A stretch of DNA of 64,000 nucleotides, from the NCBI GenBank assembly GCA_029204225.1, contig CM055100.1, forward strand, positions 54,185,711 to 54,249,710. The letters run 5' to 3'. This document shows positions 36,051-48,533 of this stretch, one piece after another. The notes beneath the pieces are model-generated. The model was not told the origin of the DNA and made no database searches. It saw only the letters and a program-made list of their open reading frames with translations. Source of the stretch: Diphasiastrum complanatum (Eukaryota > Streptophyta > Lycopodiopsida > Lycopodiales > Lycopodiaceae). Position 1 is the first letter of the stretch; each line of letters opens with the position of its first letter. A program made the translations under genes and the position numbers.

Positions 36051-36929
36051 GGATGAAACTACGTGCCCACAAAGCTAATTACATTATGTATCTGCTATGA
36101 GCTTATTTCTGACAATCAGTCTCAAAGGAACAAATTGATGCACAAAGGCATCTATTGTGTGTGTATATTTCTAAAATTATTGTAATTACAAATTATCATC
36201 CTCATACAATTGACACTTGTGCAGATGTATGTACAAAAATGGCATGGAGCTGTTGCGTAGACGGAGGTAGGTCATGGCTGCTATCATTGTCAAGGTAGTT
36301 GCATCGTCTGAGGTAGATTGTGGATGTTGTCATTGTCAAAGTAGTTGTGCAGTGCTGGAAGTGGAAAATGGTGTGAGCGTAAGAAGGCTTCGACTGTTTG
36401 GAGTCAAGCGTGACGTTACCGACAGTTGATAGAGTCGAGATAGTCGTCTCGATAGTTCTTGACAATAGTTGATAGAGTCTCAATAGTTCGACTACCACTT
36501 TGATGCCTGTCTCCTATAATAGAGCATTTTTGTAGACTATGCGACAATGCATGTAAAACTACAGCAATGTGAATGGAACTAGATTAACATGAGATTTAGA
36601 AGAGTAGAGGAATACATTCAACAACCTCAGTTGCATTATACAACTCATGAATTTTTTATTTTGTTGTTCATGCACTAAAAACCTAGAGAGACTGCTTGTA
36701 TGGTAGTAACTGTAAGGATCACCAAGTGAAGATCTCTCAAGATCATGTTGCATGCAACCAAAAGGACTAATGTGGAGCCAAGGTACCTGACCAACAAGAA
36801 ACGGATAGTCAAATTCCTAACCGCTTCACCCATGAGCCATGGTGACTGAATGCAATAGAGGAGAGAATCCCAGCCTTGGAAAACAGACAACTGAATGAGG
36901 AGACGAGAAATTTTCTACAGAAGATATAG
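36051..36929. other. Unassigned, possibly decayed copia gag upstream
   Basis: No clear coding blocks. Position suggests eroded gag of the copia relic that follows. Confidence 0.3.
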
Positions 36930-38660
36930 ACTCCAAAACCTGAGACTGAATTAGAAACCGACACAAAGTCGAGAGCAATCGAATCCGCAAACTAAGAAAA
37001 AGTTGTTCCACAAATACTGCAAACGAACTAACCACGAGATCCAAGATTATCGCATACTACAAGCCAAGAACAATAGCAAAGGACAATCAAATCAAATGGA
37101 AAATATAGTTGCAGAAGCATTTTAACCCAATCAAGAAACGAATCATGAGGCATTCATGACAAACCATCAAGAAGCATCAAACGACAACTCCTGGTTTCTC
37201 AATTCCGGAGCCACTCAGTACATGACTGGCCATATTGGATGTTTCGAATCCTATACACCTTATAGTGCCAAGAAGTATGTTCACCTGGGCAACAATAGTG
37301 CACATTCTATCGAAGGTGAAGGCACTATGAGATTGAACTTTGCATATGATCGATTCAAACTACTCTCTAATGTTTTTCATGTACCAAATCTTTCTACAAA
37401 TCTGCTCTCTGTTAGCAGAATCATAGATTTATGACATAAAGTAGAATCTGAATTAGATCGATGTAAAATAATCGATAGGAAAGGCAAGACCCTAGCACTC
37501 AGAAAGAGGCATGGGTACTTGTACAAATTAAGTCATTGTTATTCTGCCTCTAATCAGGCTCTCAGTACTTCTGTCCAAATTAATAAAAGTTAACTTTGGC
37601 ATTATAGAGTTGGTCATTTAAATCATGCTTCTGTACCCGACATGTCTAAACAGTCCATTGTGCTTGATCTCAACTATCCAGATGGTAAAGTCAAAATGCC
37701 TTTTTGTCAAGCTTGTATAATCGGAATACTGGCTAGGAAGCCCTTTAGATCAAGTCACCAACATGTAAATAGGGATCTGTTAGACATTGTACATTCAGAC
37801 ATATGTGGCCCAATCGAGAAACTTTCATTAAAGAATGCAAAGTATTTCATTACTTTTATTGATGAATTTTCTAGAAGGACAACAAAGTACTATATCAAGA
37901 AGAAATCAGAGGCATTCAACTTCTTTAAAGCCTTCAAAGAATGTGCACAGAAAGAAACTAGGAAGATGATCAAAACACTGAGATGCAACAATGGTGGAGA
38001 GTATATCTCGACCAAATTCAAGAAGTACTGCCTCATCCAAGGAATTGAACATCAGTTCATAACTCCCTATTTGCCTCAGTCCAATGGATTAGCGGAGATT
38101 GGAAAAATCCTGCCCTAGTTGAGTCAGCCAAGGTAATGTTGGCTCATGCATCATTGTCGAAGCGTTTTTGGCCCGAAGCTGTCTCCACCGCAGCTTACAT
38201 CTAGAACATATGATCAACTAAGGCCCTCTTAGGTAAGACACTGAGTTTTGGACAAGATCTAAACCTTCAGTGAAGAACCTATGAGTGTTCGGATGTATCA
38301 CCTATGTGCAAGACAAGGAAGAAATTAAACTTCTAAAGTCTCAGATTCATCCTTATTGTCTATACTTCTTTTAATAATACCTACAAGATATACGACCCCG
38401 ATACCCAACATATCTTTTTCAACAAGGATACAGTCTTTATCGAGGATCAGTTCATCAAATTCAATGGCAAGGATAAAGTTCCATGCGAATCATTAGAGAC
38501 TCCTGCCATCGACACGACAATTTGAGCCTTGGGTTCAATCATGCCGACAGTCGACAACGAATCGGAAGAAGACGTTGTTGTTGTTCAAGAGCAACATAAG
38601 CAAGGATCGTATCATCAACCGACGCCACCTCCAAGAAGATCGAACCGAGTGCACATATAG
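36930..38660 (+). pseudogene. Copia zinc knuckle-protease-integrase relic
   Basis: One frame with in-frame stops reads a damaged CCHC knuckle (KYCKRTNHEIQDYR, first and last Cys changed, about 36995-37045). It continues with protease SWFLNSGATQYMTGH (DSG changed to NSG, so the catalytic Asp is lost), HLGNNSAHSIEGEGTMRLNF, a GAG-pre-integrase block LWHYRVGHLNHAS and integrase core DIVHSDICGPIEKLSLK. The second integrase Asp is replaced in LRCNNGGEY (normally DNGGEY) and the Glu region survives in PQSNGLAE. Later frames show SAKVMLAHASLSKRFWPEAV to about 38220, then scattered linker fragments to about 38660. Reverse transcriptase is absent. It is the same family as the piece at 26.0-26.9 kb by knuckle and protease similarity. 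The element is dead. Confidence 0.9.
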
Positions 38661-39973
38661 CCCACAAGGTATATGCATGAGTCCTCAATAAATATGCAAA
38701 AAAAAATAGTAATTCTTTTAAAAAAACTTTAATATATTTGATTTTTTTCTACATCGAGCAATCCAACTACTACCTTGATGTTATCTGTACCTTCAACCCA
38801 AAAGGGGTGACCTTATGACCAAGAGAAACAAATTCGTTGTAGATTGTAATGGCTAAATGCCCAAGAAATAATGGTTAACCCATCTTCCATTCTCTTTTAT
38901 TTGCTTTTTTTTTTTTAAAGATTGAACATGGAAAATATTCATTAAGGTGAAGTAGATGTGACCTTATTCAAATGATATTTGAATATTGTATGAGCTTGTT
39001 ATTTTGATGTATTGAGTGCATGTACAAGTATTAGTACATGAAGCCAAGAAATTTATTTATGAAACTATGATTCATACTAACAATTTGGTGAAGATGTGCA
39101 ATTTATATAAGTAGAACCTCAAGATCTAAGAACTTAGAAAACATAATGATGAACCATTCCTAAATGGTATGATTTGACAGCTAAACTCTCTTTCAGAATA
39201 TGTGCAGATACTTGAGGATGTGCCTGAAATGTTGAAAATGGCTCGGCTGTATCCAAGGAAACCTGATGAAAACTCCTCAAAGGAAAAAAAAACAAGAATT
39301 TGAAAGCTTGCTAAGCTTATAAATGGTTCTTAATAATGCTTTTTTAAGCCTATAGTGAAGGATGCAAAGAGTCTATATGAGTTGAGGATGGGCCAAGAGA
39401 CGGATCACCCCTTTTGATCTTCTTCACCATGATTGGGAATAGGCAACCACTAGAAAGAAAGCAAAAAGAGCATAAAAATTGATGACTATTATGCAAGGTA
39501 AAATGGACATATACTGGACCTCTTCCTCGGAAAGATTGCACTTGGGATAAATTCCCAAGTTGTGACATAGAGGATCTAACTTGAAAATGGCTAACATTGA
39601 ATGTTCAGCCAACTACCTTCTATACATGTCATAGACCACTTACCTACACCACATGACTTGAGGACTTAAGTACACCTAGCAAAGTGTGCCCTACTATTAT
39701 CTATTTTTACTCAATACAACTCCTTCACAACTCTCCCTCCACCCTTCACTATTACAGTTGAATTGAAGAAACTTTGCCAACATCCGACAATCAAAATTTG
39801 TTCATATCTTGTGAATGCATTTGATGCAAAAGTGTTGACCTTCTACAATTCTTTAGCTTTGCCTCATGCATCTACAAAGTTATATGATTATGTAGGTACA
39901 AATGATGTCACATCCTTCAAATGATCTAGGTCATCTTTTGAATAAGACTATTCTTCCCATCTAGTCATTCTTT
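38661..39973. other. No gene recognised
   Basis: AT-rich sequence, small ORFs only. Confidence 0.5.
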
Positions 39974-40318
39974 CTAATGACTAATGTAGAATACATTATG
40001 TACCTTTACCCCTTTAGGAATATCTAGTTGATATGTGACCTCATTGATTATGTTTACAATTTTGTATGGACCAGTATATCTTGGGGATAACTCATGGCCT
40101 TTACCACTTGAGGTACTATAGAATCTTTTAGATTTCAACATGCATTCAATGTTCAATCTCAAATTCCCTAGGTGAGCAGCTTTGTTAACGTAGAGTTGTG
40201 CCACTGCCTTGAGTTGTTTAGATGTTGTATTAACCACTTGTAACATTTCCTGCATATCCTGCAAGATATGTGTTAGAGCTTGTACCTTAAGACCATTGAA
40301 TTTGATATATATTGGCAA
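39974..40318 (-). pseudogene. Ty3/gypsy integrase C-terminal fragment
   Basis: The minus-strand frame shows GHELSPRYTGPYKIVNIINE, then VTYQLDIPKGVKVHNVFYIS. This is the conserved block at the end of gypsy integrases, before the chromodomain. It is preceded by a helical, Q/K-rich segment. The catalytic core is missing on this strand. Confidence 0.88.
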
Positions 40319-40392
40319 ATGGTGAATGCAATATACTTCAGCATAAAAGGATAGAATCTAGAGGTAAAATACTTCATTATCATGTGTAATCA

Positions 40393-40785
40393 ACCATAGG
40401 AAATCAGACCATCGAGGCCATGTTGTCATACTTTTCTATTATGCATCGTCAAACCACTCCATATAATCCAAAAGCGAATGGGCTTACGGAGCGAGCAAAC
40501 GAAAGTTTGTGTAAAAGTTTGAATAAAATAACGGAAACGCATTCTTCTAATTGGGATCAGAAGTTACCATTTGTCTTTTAGGCATGCAGAACTGCTGAAA
40601 AGATCACAACTAGGCAGACTCCATACTATCTTGTGTATGGAATGCATCCCATACTACCAATAGAATTCGAAGTTCCGACGTTTCGCATTAGTAATGAAGA
40701 ATGTGTAGCAAAGTTTTTATTTCAAAACATTATCACACGATATGGATGTCCCTTAAAACTCGTTAGCGATAGGGGAACCCATTAA
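40393..40785 (+). pseudogene. Ty3/gypsy integrase fragment with permuted segment order
   Basis: A single plus-strand frame (one internal TAG at about 40578) reads NQTIEAMLSYFSIMHRQTTP, YNPKANGLTERANES (with the DDE Glu region), PFVF, then TRQTPYYLVYGMHP and ILPIEFEVPTFR. It then reads FQNIITRYGCPLKLVSDRGTH and stops at TAA. In a normal integrase the SDRGTH block (second catalytic Asp) precedes the HRQTTPY block. Here it follows it in the same frame. Confidence 0.85.
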
Positions 40786-42035
40786 GAGAAAGCACAAGCA
40801 AGCAAAGAAAGCAGGGAGGCACACAACCGCTAGCTCTCATCAAAGCGCCAATAGAGCACCATCAACGCACCGCCAAGCAGAAGTACATAGGGCGTCAGAG
40901 AACCGAAAAAAGAGGGAGACAACAAAAACGAAGGGAGAGACATCCAACGCCTGAGGGAAGAAGACAAACACAACTAAAAGAACCTCTAATAAAAAATTAT
41001 TTAAATAAAAACCACCAAAAATGAATCTACCCAACCACAACCCAGACCAAGAGTCAGGAAATCTCAAATCAACGACCATCAAACCCCAAAGAAAAAAAAC
41101 CAGTAAACGAAGAATCCCGAGGATACTCAGGAAACAAACAAATATGGACAAAACCACTAGAGCGACCCACAACATCCAACAGAAAAAGCATAAATCGTAT
41201 TAACCGCCGAAAGAAGGAACCATATCTAAAAAATGCATTGTGCTCAAAAGTTTAGTCCGAGCACAAACATCATAAAGTGATATGAATTTCTTCTAGAAAC
41301 GTATGCTCTCAACATTTCATAGATTGCTTGATGCATTCAGACTACCCATTGCATTATGGGTGATGAATTTATTCAAGGTTGACAATCATTTCCAATTCTC
41401 AAAATAAATTGCAAAAATAATGACCATTAACAATATTGCCTCAACAAATTATAATTAATTGATTTATTTAATTTGACTCAAGAAACCAATGACATAGTTT
41501 GATGTACCCCAACAATACTTAACATTGGACCTGAATTCTTATATTAGCTCAAACTATTTGGCCTTGCAACCTTTTAGGTCAATGACATTGTAGCAATGTC
41601 TCCAAATTTTCAAAGCATAGATAACAAACTTATTATTTTTTAAGCAAGACATACACTTCAAGCATGATTCAATTTTTTGCTCTTGAGCCTTACTTTCATA
41701 TTGTAGATATATTTTTTGATGATCAGATCAAAGAAATTATGTCTTTTCCTACCAGTAACTCTACCGTACTCCTATATGGTGTCCTTCCAAGGATTTTTCA
41801 CATGATGCTAGTTCTCTATTCAATAATTTATTCAAATTGTACACATGTGCAACAACTTGCCAAATTTTGATACTAAGTTAGAATTATTGAATAATCAGGA
41901 TCTAGTGCATTATGCATATCACATCACAATCACCATAGCTATTAGCATCACAATCTTTCTAATTGGCAAAGCAAAAATTGATGAGTTTTAAAAAAAAGAC
42001 AATATACAAAGTAAAGCATTAATAGCATGTCCTTG
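40786..42035. other. A-rich stretch, no gene recognised
   Basis: The sequence from 40790 to 41220 is purine-rich on the plus strand. A 111-codon minus-strand frame (41175-40840) is phenylalanine/leucine-rich, as expected from A/C-rich sequence read in reverse, and looks spurious. Confidence 0.45.
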
Positions 42036-42050
42036 ACTAGTGTCCACTAG

Positions 42051-42716
42051 TGTGAGAAATTGTCAATTGAATTGCTCAACTATTTTGAGCCAAATGGAGG
42101 CCAAACTTGTATGTATTGTTCATTAGATGTTTTTCACATGTGTGAATATTTGGTATAGTATTATTTACTATTTTGGAATAGGTCATATAAGTGCTAGACT
42201 TCGAGTCCCACAAATAGTCTTTGTTTGATGTAAATTAGCCATATGGTCCAATATTGGTAGTGTAGATTTCATAGTTGGTATTTTTTGCTATATGAATTTA
42301 TAGAGAGGGGTCATATCTCATGCCTACAAATAGACTTGAATGTGTAGAGAGAAGGATTGAGTGATCTAATGTAGTATTGGAGATCATTCATTGGAATTAC
42401 TATCTTGATTTTCCTCTCATCTTTACATTTGTTGCGGAGATTATTAAGGTAGCTTCTTTTGAATGTTTATGATGAATTATGTAAGGATGTTTTAGGTGTT
42501 TTATGACTTGTATACAATACGTTAAATTTTATATTTGAATGCTCTTCAAATTCCTTTCAGATCTATTCAATTATTTATGGTGTTTGTTTATTTATAGTAG
42601 CAAATTTGTCAGTGCTTTGTATAGCATTTGCTTTGTGGAAATTAATGCAATCACTCAAGGCCTAGGTCCTTATGTTTAGATCAATTTTGGATGTATATTT
42701 TTCACATGGTATCAGA
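42051..42716 (+). mobile_element. 5' LTR of short copia element
   Basis: About 666 nt, from TGTGAGAAATTG (start could also be 42041) to TTTTTCACA. It matches 43470-44053 in direct orientation. It contains the palindrome TTTCACATGTGTGAA near 42131 and a late CAATCACTCAAGGCCTA block shared with the 3' LTR. Confidence 0.85.
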
Positions 42717-42728
42717 GCTTGAGGGCAA
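42717..42728 (+). promoter_or_regulatory. Primer-binding site (initiator Met-tRNA)
   Basis: TGGTATCAGAGC directly follows the LTR end. It is a perfect copy of the plant copia PBS. Confidence 0.95.
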
Positions 42729-42860
42729 CCAAATATGTAAGTTTTCATTAGTGAAAGTCTTGAGAGCGACTTGATTCTAGCATCATTTTGTGATGTGTTT
42801 GATCAATATCTCTACTAACACTTTGATTGTGAGTTGATATCTTGAAGATCAACTTATTTT

Positions 42861-43440
42861 TTGATCTTTAGAAGGTCAAAAGCTCATTTTAGTCCTTATT
42901 CTTGTAAGCAAGCACCAAGGAGTTGGTATACTAGGCTCAATTCCTTCTCTCACTCTCAAAATTTCTTGATGAGTGAGTATGATTGTTCTATCTACTTTAG
43001 ATTGAATGGTAAAGACATTGCTATCCTCTTCATCTATGTTGATGAGATCATTTTGAGTGATAGTAGCAAGATATAGTAGATATCAAAAACTCTTAGGAAA
43101 TAGTTTGAGATTCGAGATCTTGGTTTGCTTCACTATATATTACAAATAGAAGTGAGTAGGACTTCATAAGTAAAGAGAAGCATGGTAATTCTTTTCTAAA
43201 GAGATTCCAAATGGATAGTTTCAAATCTTTCTCTACACCTCTGATATCAAATATAAAGCTTTAAGAGGTAATATAAGATCCTTCAAGAATATTACTCTGT
43301 ATGATCTCTTACTTGGCCAACCATGCAAGATCCTAGGAGGATTCATCAAGAGCTAGGAAAGAGAGTTTTTAGATACTTTTTGGGATCTAGAGAGTGTGAC
43401 ATATTGTATGGAAGATCTTCACCCCTAGATATCAAATAAG
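42861..43440 (+). pseudogene. Copia reverse-transcriptase remnant
   Basis: The frame 42861-43076 reads KQAPRSWYTRLNSF, then SEYDCSIYFRLNGKDIAILF and IYVDEIILSDSSKI. The YVDD active site has become YVDE. Downstream, shifted frames show FEIRDLGLLHYI, TWPTMQDPRRIHQELGKRVF and RYFLGSRECDILYG, the RT connection and start of RNase H. Gag, protease and integrase are deleted between the PBS and this point. Confidence 0.9.
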
Positions 43441-43459
43441 CAAGCAACAATTTCTCTTT

Positions 43460-44053
43460 CTTCCATCAAGGCTCCAAATTTGTACACATTGTTCATGAGA
43501 TTTTTATCACATGTGTTGATGATTAAAATAATATTATTTATTCTTTATAGATTCAGGTTCTACAAATCATCTTTATTTGATGTAAATTGGCCATGTGGAG
43601 TATTGATGGTGTATATTTCATAGTTGTTATTTTGGCTTTATGAATCTAGAGAGCGGAGAGAGAGTCATCTATCATGCCTATAATTCTACCTAAATGTGTA
43701 GAGAAAAGGGTTGAGAGATTCGTCATTGTATTGGAGATCATTCATTGGAATTACTATCTTGATTTTGCTATCATCTGTAGATTTTTTGTGGAGATTGTTG
43801 GAGTAGCAAGTTTTGGATGCTTATGATGAATGATGCAAGGATGTTTTAGGTGCTATATGCCTATATAAATTAGGTTAAAGTTCATATCTAAATGAGCTTC
43901 AAGTTTCTTTCATGATTATTCAATCATATATGGTGTTTGATCAAGGTAGCAAATTTGTGTGCTTTGTCTAGAAATGGCTTTTTGGAGGTTAGTGCAATCA
44001 CTCAAGGCCTATATCCTTATGTTTAAATCAAGTTTGGATTTATATTTTTCACA
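43460..44053 (+). mobile_element. 3' LTR of short copia element
   Basis: Directly repeats most of the 5' LTR, ending TTTTTCACA at 44053. About 80 nt of its start seem lost or diverged, so the left edge is uncertain. Confidence 0.82.
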
Positions 44054-44058
44054 ACTAG

Positions 44059-44735
44059 CCTATCACCTATCAATCTAGAGATAGGCCCAATATTGGCCAA
44101 ATGCAACTGACAAATCAAGACATGTCCAACAAGTACTATAAAAAACTACAATACACTTAATTTCCTTTGAGTGGCTACCCAACTAGTCCAAGTATCCATA
44201 TAGAGGACACGTGTTCGACACATATGTCGAGTTTCAATCATTATAAAAAATAGTAAAATAACTTAAACATACAACCACATTTTGAAGCTTACAATATAAA
44301 ATCTAATTTCTAACTGTATGGAGGTGAGTTGTGGTGGTTCATACACCATATCTAATGTTTAAAAGATTAATCAATTGCGTTGACGTAGTTTCCATCGCAC
44401 ATGGGTGAGTACATATTTACTCTATAAATGGGTACTTCGATTGATTTTCTTATAATCGATGTTGCTTTATCATAGGTTAAATCCAAGGGAGGTCTTGACA
44501 ATTTGCACTAGGAAAATTAAATCATGTTAGAACTTTTGCATAGGATAACATGAAATCTTTGCTTTTAAAACTTTCACCAACTATAAGATCACCAAGATAA
44601 TGCGATATTGTTTAGCTAAAAGTTACATGGTTTTAACTCACCAAAACTAAGGGTCATGTTCTTGTGTTTAGGTTTTTTTTTCTTTTCACGTGTTGTCATC
44701 TTACAACAAGACCTTAGAGAGAGGAAGGAGAGATC
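44059..44735. other. No gene recognised
   Basis: AT-rich flank of the copia insertion. Confidence 0.5.
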
Positions 44736-44739
44736 AGGT

Positions 44740-45110
44740 ATATGGGATACTATTCATCTCCTTACTTCACCGAGCATGAAGCATCCTACATCAGAAGCTA
44801 CTATGAAACTATCAAAGATAGTGTTATTATGGAACAGGGAGAGTCAAGTACACATGGGACTAGGAGATCGACTAGACTTGTAAAGCAACATGAAGATCAA
44901 GATCAACAAGAGGATCATCATGAAGATCAAGATTGTCAGTAGGTTCGACAAGAGGATCATCATGAAGATGGGGATGTATATTTTGCATATATGGCCACAA
45001 TATTAGAAACCAAGGATCCATCTACTTTCAGAGAGGCTAAAAAAGAGGATATTTGGAGGAAAGCTATGGATGAAGAGTACGGGGGGTGGATGACCTTATT
45101 ATTACAGGAT
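44740..45110 (+). pseudogene. Copia pol linker fragment (integrase end to RT start)
   Basis: A plus-strand frame runs SSTHGTRRSTRLVKQHEDQ with an acidic, His/Gln-rich repeat (DQDQQEDHHEDQD), then after a stop reads DPSTFREAKKEDIWRKAMDE. The last block is the conserved entry to copia reverse transcriptases. The frame is lost right afterwards, where LINE sequence begins. Confidence 0.75.
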
Positions 45111-45139
45111 CAGATCATAGTATGATTCAAGGTATCAAG

Positions 45140-45750
45140 AAAGATCTCTCATCGGAGTTTATTGTCTGCCTTTGCAACAAATAGACTTACCTTAGCACAT
45201 ATCTTTAAGTGTTTATCACATCTTCACTCTTAGGACACTCATTGAGAGAGAGAAACACATAAATGAGAGAGCTTGCTGTTGTTTTATAAACTTCAAATAG
45301 GCTTTTGACTCTTTATCACATCACATGGTCATCTAGAGAGTGAAGGATCTTCACATTCCATCACACACTGTAATGGTAATCATGGCACAATACGAGAGGG
45401 TGATGGCATAATTCAAGTTATGAGATGGCATATATGAGATCGTCACTAGAACTATAGGTGATGCAAGGATGCCCACTCTCCTCTACTCTATTTGGCCTCT
45501 ATATCGACAAGTTGGAGACAACTCTTCGTTAAGGAGGAGGTCTTGGCTGCAGTTTAGGAGTCAAATATTTATACTATTGTGTGTGCAAATGATGTGATTC
45601 TTGTCTCTCCATCTAGAGAGGATTGCAACAACATGTTGACACACTGCACCTTATGGTTGAGAGAGAGGTTGGAAGTCCATACAAAAAAGACCAAGATAAT
45701 GGCCTTCAATACATCACATCTCAACTTTTTATGAGCAAGTTAGTTTCCTT
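45140..45750 (+). pseudogene. LINE reverse-transcriptase remnant
   Basis: Shifted plus-strand frames show ERACCCFINFK-AFDSLSHHM (motif A, catalytic Asp replaced by Asn), VMQGCPLSSTLFGLYIDKLE (motif B, about 45452-45515) and VCANDVILVSPSREDCNNML (motif C, normally YADD, first Asp now Asn, about 45576-45635). The thumb region LRERLEVHTKKTKIMAFNTS follows. It is a non-LTR retrotransposon of the common plant LINE type, dead by stops, shifts and active-site loss. Confidence 0.85.
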
Positions 45751-48533
45751 TTATACATTCTTGGTACCAATCCAAACTTATCATTAGCATGAGGTAAATA
45801 ACTACTAGTTGACTAGGAAAAGGCTAAGGCTAGTCTTCCTTAGTCAATGTAGACCAATTTGCTTCATCAAGCACATATAAGAGGTGAGGAGCAAATATCT
45901 TCTTTTTTATCAAACCCACTACTATGTATGTGGTGGAAGCATGGTGTATTGGGCTCGTGACATCTAATTGGGCTAAGTTTTCATGCCCTTTCGGCTTTTG
46001 TGTTGCCATGTATGATATGTGGTAAGCTATCAATTCCAAATCAGATCATCTTAGTTGAGTTTGCTATGCCTCCTCTATAGATGGAGGCCAACTTCAAACT
46101 CATCATTAATATTCAAAGACTCATTGTTAGAAGTTGTGCATAGGAAGAGATACACATGGTTTGCTCTTGCCTCATCCAAAAAGCTCCATGAGAAAGGGCA
46201 TCATTGATCTTGGTATTCTCATGCTTCACATCTATTGAATCCCATTGCATAAATCCAAGTCAATATTCAAATCAAATAAAAAGAATTCTAAATTTGAATC
46301 ATGGGAACATGAAACAATTCCAAATGAAAAAAGATTCAAAATTTTGAGTTTTTTTTATTGAATACAGCTCGACTTTTTAAAAAAAATGAATTTTCTCAAT
46401 TCAAATAATTCAAGAAGCTACGAATCGCCACTTAGTGGCACTTCCTTTTAATTTCTTCCAAAAGGCACCCAACCTTGCATTCTACAACACATCTACACAA
46501 GGGCAACATTTAGCAAATTTGGTCACACCCATCACGGCCATTCAAGCCAATTGAACCTACTTTTTCAAGATAGGAGCCATGGGGGACTTAATCCTAACAC
46601 AATCTTTGATATACCTTAAGATATTTTTGTCTTTCTTCAAATCAGTGACATGTGGAGGTAGGTTGCTTCCACAAAGCGGACAATATTTGCCAAACATGTT
46701 CTCTCAAAGAGGCCAAGGAGGAGAAGCATTTTGTCTTTCCCTTCCCAATCTACTATGAGATTAAATTTGAAGGGAAGTATCACTACCCACTTCAAACAAA
46801 TAGCTCTACTAGTTAGTATATACCAGTCTTAAAATTATCACGACATTCACTAAACAATCTTATTTACTTTTCTAGCTAAAGGACATTCATACACCTCTCT
46901 CTAAGTGTTTAACTCAAATATAACAAATAAGACCTCCGAGAAGTTACACAACAACCATGCAAAAGATCAAGAAGCAAAAAACGGTGTAATTTTAATAACA
47001 AAAACGGGAACTAAAAATACAAAGAAACTAGTGCAAATAGCAAGGTGTCAAAAGAATTATAAAGTTGCTGAAATACAAAGCAAAGTAACCAAGCTTCGTG
47101 AGACACTAAAAAAGGTGACATTTCAAAGGTACATAATCAAACAAAGAGTTGCAAAGCCAAATGTGCATCATTGCCGATCCAAAATAGTATAACATTTTGG
47201 ATAATTGCCAAAATCAAGTTGTTGCAATGCATAGATGCGCAAAGAGAAAGAAAGATTTATTTCCCCGAAAAGTCTGATTCAAATAAAATAAGCTCTCTAC
47301 CATATTAGCAATAGTAACAAATATGTAGTGAAAAACAACATGTACATTATTGCGACATATCAAACCTACTGTCTAAATAGAAGAGCTCGGAAAACTCATA
47401 AGAGAGTCAAGATAGAACTTTGAAGTATGATGTAGTGTTGGAAGTTTACTAAGGTTGTACGGTGGTGACATGAAGCATGTAGTTGTTGATGCATGTGTAG
47501 TTGTTGACGCCGAGGGTGACATGTGTAGATTGTAACTATCTAGCATCACTATTGTGTATAGTCCTTTGACGCCGATCTCTGTGTGAAAAGGGAATGATGT
47601 CTTATTCACAATCTCAACATCCAGAGCATACGCGGCGTAGTGGAATCCCTCCATGTATTATCTCTCAAACGAACCATCTCTTGACTCAAAGGCCACCCAT
47701 CTCCAATCCTCGTAAGAAAACAATTGAAATGGGAAGAAATATCAAAAGGAAGCGGGAACTAATGGAAGAGCAAAAGCGATTACAGGTTGTTGCTGTAACG
47801 GACCTATGCTGCTAGGCCATTATGCATGACTTATATTTATTGCCCAGAGATATCCTATGAAAGATGCTTTGATTACTTTGTGAACTAATTTTACTTGAGT
47901 GTCTTAGCAGACCATAACATATTTTTCACAAGGTTGTGTTGCATAGCTTCAGGTTTTTTACATAGTTAGAAGTTGATTTGAGATGATTCTTTCTATCAAG
48001 ATCTTGGAAATTCGAATCAAGCTTCTGAACCTGACTCAAAGAAACTCCAATTATGAGTGCAAAGTGACACGTTCGCCTTGGAATAAGCAGCAAAATGATC
48101 CTTTGATCTCATAGTACAATGAGCATCAAAGTGTTCCTCTATCTCTACCTCATCCATAAAGCATGGTTGATGTATTCGGAGTTTGGGAGGAGTCTCATAA
48201 AACCTATCAATTGTACCTACTAACCCAATGTATATCCCAATGTATATCTATATTGATTAATATCCATGGGAACCCCTCGTCTATCAACCCAACCTCCAGA
48301 TTGCATCTGAGTATCAGAAATGAAAATCTTATAAAAGACAATCGATAAAGATTAATTACTTCAATTAAGGATTAGAGGATTAACTATAGTACATCCATTG
48401 TAACGAGGATCATTAGGGCCAACATCCACATGCATGAATATCCTCATAAAATAAAAATCCCATATAATCAATTTGTTAAACAACAACCACATTTACAAAA
48501 ATCAAAGAATTCTATAAAATCGTTAATCGTTAA

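Larger units (their letters stand above)
42036..44058 (+). mobile_element. Short copia element with both LTRs and 5-bp target duplication
   Basis: The left LTR ends TTTTTCACA at 42716, followed by TGGTATCAGAGC. A second, directly oriented copy of the LTR ends TTTTTCACA at 44053. ACTAG follows at 44054-44058, and ACTAG also precedes the left LTR (42036-42040 and again 42046-42050). This gives a 5-bp target-site duplication and an element of about 2.0 kb. Only about 0.7 kb of internal sequence remains, coding for a broken reverse transcriptase. The LTRs have diverged visibly, so the insertion is old. Confidence 0.88.

Noticed and set aside
40840-41175. 111-codon F/L-rich minus-strand ORF, looking like a membrane protein
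   Set aside because: It is the reverse reading of A/C-rich sequence; no start context, family motif or neighbours support it.
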